DNA of 9,378 nucleotides from NCBI GenBank assembly GCA_023416175.1, contig JAEZIE010000039.1, positions 1 through 9,378 of the forward strand, read 5' to 3'. This stretch comes from Bacillota bacterium (lineage in GTDB: Bacteria > Bacillota > Clostridia > Christensenellales > CAG-138). A program made the position numbers and the translations under genes. The notes below the pieces were generated by a model, which searched no databases, was not told where the DNA came from, and was given only the letters and a program-made list of their open reading frames with translations. Below are positions 6,472 through 9,378 of this stretch, piece by piece (the stretch's first letter is position 1; the number at the start of each line of letters is the position of its first letter).

Positions 6472-7266
6472 ATGAACTTACTCATAAGCAACGACGACGG
6501 CGTTTTTTCCGCGGGAATTCGCGCGCTTGCGCAGGAACTCAAGAATCACCATCACATTACCATCGTCGCACCGGAATCCCAAAGGAGCGGCCACAGCCAC
6601 GCCATCACCTGCAGGCAGCCGGTGCGTGTTCGCAAGGTCACATTGCCTGGCCTGGAGGATATCGACGCCTATGCCGTGGACGGCACCCCGGCGGATTGCG
6701 TACGCCTGGGCTGCACCAGTCTGGGCCTCGACGTGGATATGGTTGTATCTGGCATTAACCATGGTGGCAACCTGGGCACGGACGTGCTGTATTCCGGTAC
6801 CGTGGGTGCCGCGATGGAAGGCGCGCTTTTAGGCAAGCTTGCGCTTGCAACAAGCTGCAATGATCACAATCCCAACGATTTTGGCGCAGCCTCTAGCGCG
6901 GCGCTGTGGGCAGTGGATTATCTGTTCGCTAACCCGATGCCAGCTGGCATGCTGTTAAACCTCAACGCGCCGGATATTGCGGCGGCCGATGTTAAAGGCG
7001 TAAAGCTTGCGGGCCTTTGCCTGCAGCAATACGATTTTGAGCACGCCCAATTTACGGATCCCTCAGGCCTGAAGTATTTCTGGACTCCTTCCGGCAAGCT
7101 GACCGAGTGCGCCGAGGGAGAGAATACCGATGAACGATGGATCAGGGAGGGGTATGTTACCCTCACGCCGATCCATTACGATATTGCCTGCTACGCGTAT
7201 ATGGAAAAGATGGATGTTTCCGGTTTTACTCTTTCCAGCCTTGCAAGCAGGCCGAAAGAAAACTGA
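6472..7266 (+). CDS. surE: 5'/3'-nucleotidase SurE
   Basis: Metal-dependent phosphatase that removes phosphate from nucleoside 5'- and 3'-monophosphates, a survival-associated housekeeping enzyme of the cytoplasm. At 264 aa it is of normal length. Metal-site residues are in place: NDDG (7-10, D8 and D9), the S39-G40 of PESQRSG, and N96 in VVSGINHGGN (91-100); the YSGTVGAAMEG block follows. The ATG is preceded by GGAGG with five bases between. It opens a probable three-gene transcript: the next gene starts 19 bases after its stop. Confidence 0.96.
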   Translation: MNLLISNDDGVFSAGIRALAQELKNHHHITIVAPESQRSGHSHAITCRQPVRVRKVTLPGLEDIDAYAVDGTPADCVRLGCTSLGLDVDMVVSGINHGGNLGTDVLYSGTVGAAMEGALLGKLALATSCNDHNPNDFGAASSAALWAVDYLFANPMPAGMLLNLNAPDIAAADVKGVKLAGLCLQQYDFEHAQFTDPSGLKYFWTPSGKLTECAEGENTDERWIREGYVTLTPIHYDIACYAYMEKMDVSGFTLSSLASRPKEN

Positions 7267-7285
7267 GCGGGGGTAGAAGTAGCGT

Positions 7286-8155
7286 ATGGAACAGAGCGAT
7301 CTGCTCGCAAGACTGCAAAGCCAGTTCCCCACACTGAGCAAGGGGCAAAAGCAAATTGCCGCCTATATCATGGAGAACTATGACCGTGCGGCGTTCATTA
7401 CCGCTTCGCGCATGGGACGCATGGTAGGGGTGAGCGAGTCTACCGTGGTGCGTTTTGCCTATACCATGGGGTTTGACGGCTACCCGGAGCTGCAACGCGC
7501 ACTGCAGGAAATGATACGCACCAAGCTGACCGCCATGCAGCGCATCCAGCTCACCTCGGATTTGGATCAGGCGGACGTATTAAAGACCGTTCTCAAATCC
7601 GATATGCAGAACATCCGTACCACCATCGATATGGTAGACAACGAGGTGTTTCAGGGGGCCATGCAGGCGCTTTTGAACACCCAGCGCGTCTATGTGGTGG
7701 GCATGCGCAGCGCGTACCCAATCGCACAGTTTTTGACCTATTATCTCAACTTTATTCTGCCCGACGTCATTACCATCAACGGCGCATTAAGCGACGCCTG
7801 CGAACAGATGGCCCGCATCAATGAAAATAACGTCTGTGTCGCCATCAGCTTCCCAAGGTATTCCACGCGCACCGTGGAGGCGCTCCAGTATGCCAAGGAT
7901 AGAGGCGCTACCACCATTGCCATTACGGACAGCGCGGCTTCGCCGCTGATCCCGTATGCGGATTTTGCGCTCACTGCCCGCAGCGATATGGCCTCCTTTG
8001 CCGATTCCCTCGTGGCGCCCCTTTCACTCATCAATGCCATCATCGTATCGGCGGGCCTTGCGCGCAAGGATGATTTGATGGAGCATTTCGACAGGCTAGA
8101 GCGGATCTGGGGCAGCCACCATGTGTATGTCACCAAGCCCCGCTACAACCAGTGA
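7286..8155 (+). CDS. MurR/RpiR-family transcriptional regulator
   Basis: DNA-binding regulator that usually senses a phosphorylated sugar. The 289-aa protein has an N-terminal RpiR helix-turn-helix domain (about 1-77, with LSKGQKQIAAYIMENY at 18-32 and the recognition region VGVSESTVVRFAYTMGFDGY at 47-66) and a C-terminal SIS sugar-phosphate-binding domain (about 120-260) beginning RVYVVGMRSAYPIAQFL. The ribosome site is poor (GGGGG about 12 bases upstream), so translation may depend on the surE transcript. Unlike most family members it is not beside a sugar transporter or sugar-phosphate enzyme, but sits between two phosphatase genes, so its ligand and targets cannot be inferred from context. 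Confidence 0.93.
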   Translation: MEQSDLLARLQSQFPTLSKGQKQIAAYIMENYDRAAFITASRMGRMVGVSESTVVRFAYTMGFDGYPELQRALQEMIRTKLTAMQRIQLTSDLDQADVLKTVLKSDMQNIRTTIDMVDNEVFQGAMQALLNTQRVYVVGMRSAYPIAQFLTYYLNFILPDVITINGALSDACEQMARINENNVCVAISFPRYSTRTVEALQYAKDRGATTIAITDSAASPLIPYADFALTARSDMASFADSLVAPLSLINAIIVSAGLARKDDLMEHFDRLERIWGSHHVYVTKPRYNQ

Positions 8156-8163
8156 GGTTTTAG

Positions 8164-8772
8164 ATGAACCTGTTGCTGATGCGCCACGGGCAGACGGAAT
8201 GGAACCATCAAATGCGCACGCAGGGTAGAACGGATATTCCGCTCGATGAAACGGGCCGTATGCAAGCGATGCTTGCGGCGGAACGCCTGAGGAATGCGCG
8301 TTTGGATGCAGTTTACGCAAGCCCGCTTTTACGCGCGCACCAAACCGCGGAGGCGGTGGCAATCCTGCATGGGCTTGACGTCATTTCACACCCGCTGCTG
8401 GTGGAACGCGATTTTGGTATTTGGGAGGGCGAGGAGTTTTCAGCCCTGACCAACAAATATCCGGACGGTATCCGGCTTTGGCGGGAGGACCCGGTAGCCT
8501 ATACGCCGGAGAGGGCAGAATCCCTTACGGATGTGCTTGCGCGCTGCACCGCGTTTTTAGAAGAGCTGCGCGCGCGGCATGGGGAAGAGGAAACGGTGCT
8601 TGTCGTGGGGCATTCGATCCCGCTGCGGCTGATCGTGGCGCACTTAATTTGCCTTGCGCCAAGGTACATCCACAGCCTCCGTATGGACAACGCCGCTTAT
8701 ACCGAGGTGCTTTTACGGGAAAAATACAATACATTACTGGTGCTTAACGATACCGGGCACCTAGAGAACTGA
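8164..8772 (+). CDS. Histidine phosphatase family protein (phosphoglycerate mutase-like)
   Basis: Uses a phosphohistidine intermediate to hydrolyse or move phosphate groups. The 202-aa protein shows the RHG motif (R7, catalytic H8, G9), the second arginine in SPLLRAHQTAE (R57), the acid residue in VERDFGIWEGE (E81) and the second histidine in VVGHS (H150). The size and the lack of a long insert point to a broad phosphatase of the CobC/GpmB type rather than glycolytic phosphoglycerate mutase. No cobalamin genes are nearby, so a CobC role is not supported. GAGG six bases before the ATG fits the start. It follows the RpiR gene after 8 bases and is probably in the same transcript as surE. Confidence 0.93.
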   Translation: MNLLLMRHGQTEWNHQMRTQGRTDIPLDETGRMQAMLAAERLRNARLDAVYASPLLRAHQTAEAVAILHGLDVISHPLLVERDFGIWEGEEFSALTNKYPDGIRLWREDPVAYTPERAESLTDVLARCTAFLEELRARHGEEETVLVVGHSIPLRLIVAHLICLAPRYIHSLRMDNAAYTEVLLREKYNTLLVLNDTGHLEN

Positions 8773-8780
8773 CGAAAAGA

Positions 8781-8902
8781 TAGCTGGTGGATATGCGAGA
8801 GATTTTGCCGTCCCGCTAAGCCGAAGAAGCGCCGTGTAGCAGCGCTACACGAAGCGAATGAGGCAACGCGGGTCGGGAAAAGATCTGTATAGGCACTGGC
8901 TA
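8781..8902. repeat. 122-bp imperfect palindromic intergenic element
   Basis: Almost the whole gap between the phosphatase and the flavoprotein gene is one long imperfect inverted repeat. The centre is a perfect stem, CGTGTAGC (8833-8840) and GCTACACG (8844-8851), around the three bases AGC. Further out CCCGC (8812-8816) pairs with GCGGG (8868-8872), followed by matching T-rich/A-rich stretches, TAT with ATA, GTG with CAC, and terminal TAGC (8781-8784) with GCTA (8899-8902). The outer arms are symmetric about position 8842. No T-run follows, so it is not a simple terminator, and no open frame of coding character is present. The layout is like REP/BIME or MITE-type dispersed repeats; whether it recurs in the genome cannot be seen here. 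Confidence 0.65.
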
Positions 8903-8936
8903 CATTTGAGGAAGTTGCTCTGAATTGAAGGATAAC

Positions 8937-9378
8937 ATGCAAGTCGCAGTAATTGGCGGCGGACCGGCGGGTATGCTCTCTGCGGCGGTAGCCGCGCGCA
9001 GCGGGCATCAGGTAACGCTGCTCGAGAAAAACGAAAAACTGGGAAAAAAGCTCTATATCACCGGCAAAGGCCGCTGCAACGTCACCAATGCAGGCGGGCG
9101 TGAAGCGTTTTTTGAGAACGTTATTAGGAACCCCCGCTTTTTATACAGCGCGTGGGGTACCCTGAGCGCCGAGGACTTATATGCGCTCATTGAATCGTTG
9201 GGCGTTCCGCTCAAAGTGGAGCGCGGCGGGCGCGTATTCCCGGAATCGGATAAATCCAGCGATGTGCTGCGCACACTGGAGCGTTATTTAAGAAAACTCA
9301 ATGTAGATGTCCGTTTGCACACGGAAGCGCTGGGTATCCATATTTCAGAAGGAAAAGCGGCAGGGGTAAAGCTTCCTA
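8937..9378 (+). CDS. NAD(P)/FAD-dependent oxidoreductase, HI0933 family, cut by right edge
   Basis: N-terminal 147 codons of a flavoprotein in the family called HI0933, BaiN or aminoacetone-oxidase-like; full members are about 400 aa. Seen: the FAD dinucleotide-binding start QVAVIGGGPAGMLSA (2-16), the glutamate ending the second strand (LLEKNEKLGKKL), the family hallmark ITGKGRCNVTN (46-56), the NPRFLYSA block, and GRVFPESDKSSDVL. The start has GAAGGA five to six bases before the ATG. It lies after the palindromic element and may still be transcribed from the surE promoter. In related bacteria cmk and ispH often follow this gene, but that part is outside the window. The physiological substrate is unknown; BaiN-type bile-acid activity should not be assumed. 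Confidence 0.93.
   Translation, partial: MQVAVIGGGPAGMLSAAVAARSGHQVTLLEKNEKLGKKLYITGKGRCNVTNAGGREAFFENVIRNPRFLYSAWGTLSAEDLYALIESLGVPLKVERGGRVFPESDKSSDVLRTLERYLRKLNVDVRLHTEALGIHISEGKAAGVKLP

Noticed and set aside
6333..6758. Plus-strand open frame starting in the ridA/surE intergenic region
   Set aside because: It runs through the surE promoter and start in a different frame and its product is Arg/Gly-rich low-quality sequence; SurE is the real gene.
8781..8902. Reading the palindromic element as a plain terminator or a tRNA
   Set aside because: No T-tract follows the stem on either strand, and there is no cloverleaf, anticodon arm or CCA-type end.
8697..9008. Minus-strand open frame spanning the palindromic element and the start of the flavoprotein gene
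   Set aside because: It covers the ends of two confident plus-strand genes, has no homology that I recognise, and its middle is the inverted repeat itself.
1..9378. CRISPR array, prophage, insertion sequence, toxin-antitoxin or other defence system
   Set aside because: No repeat-spacer periodicity, transposase, integrase, phage structural gene or toxin pair is visible. The sirtuin is a stand-alone deacylase with normal motifs, not a defence-type fusion such as ThsA or DSR.

Overview
The window looks like chromosomal DNA from a Gram-positive, Clostridia-type (Firmicutes) bacterium of middling GC content. The grounds are strong purine-rich Shine-Dalgarno sites, vegetative promoters of the TTGACA/TATAAT kind, short-spaced or ATGA-overlapping genes, and families typical of Firmicutes: ComEC, YtrA-type GntR with an ABC pair, MurR/RpiR, and the HI0933-type flavoprotein. 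The order or genus cannot be fixed from the sequence alone.

Left arm, minus strand (1-2650): a promoter near 2622-2650 drives a small membrane-anchored protein of unknown function (219 aa). It is coupled by an ATGA overlap to a ComEC/Rec2-type DNA-uptake channel (621 aa) that has lost the catalytic metallo-beta-lactamase motif. Seventeen bases further on, the first six codons of a third gene run off the left edge. In the opposite direction a sirtuin deacylase (2769-3494) is transcribed from its own extended -10 promoter. Directly behind it lies a heavily deleted, frameshifted remnant of a zinc-dependent alcohol dehydrogenase (about 3495-3747), closed by a hairpin terminator.

Centre, plus strand (3764-5884): a compact regulator/ABC cassette. 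A textbook promoter is overlapped by two copies of a palindrome-like operator, followed by a YtrA-type GntR repressor, an ABC ATPase and a six-span membrane protein, all overlapping. A 16-bp perfect-stem terminator ends the operon. With T-runs on both strands, it also serves the converging ridA gene (minus strand, 5896-6273).

Right arm, plus strand (6274-9378): ridA and surE diverge from a 198-bp intergenic region with good promoters in both directions. surE (5'-nucleotidase), an RpiR-type regulator with a SIS domain, and a histidine phosphatase follow with gaps of 19 and 8 bases and are probably one transcript. A 122-bp imperfect palindromic element (8781-8902) separates them from a truncated HI0933-family flavoprotein gene cut by the right edge.

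Most of the window is ordinary core genome. No clear new multi-gene system was found. The best leads are the palindromic intergenic element, the MBL-less ComEC with its coupled membrane protein, the double operator of the GntR/ABC cassette, and the dehydrogenase remnant fused to the end of the sirtuin gene.
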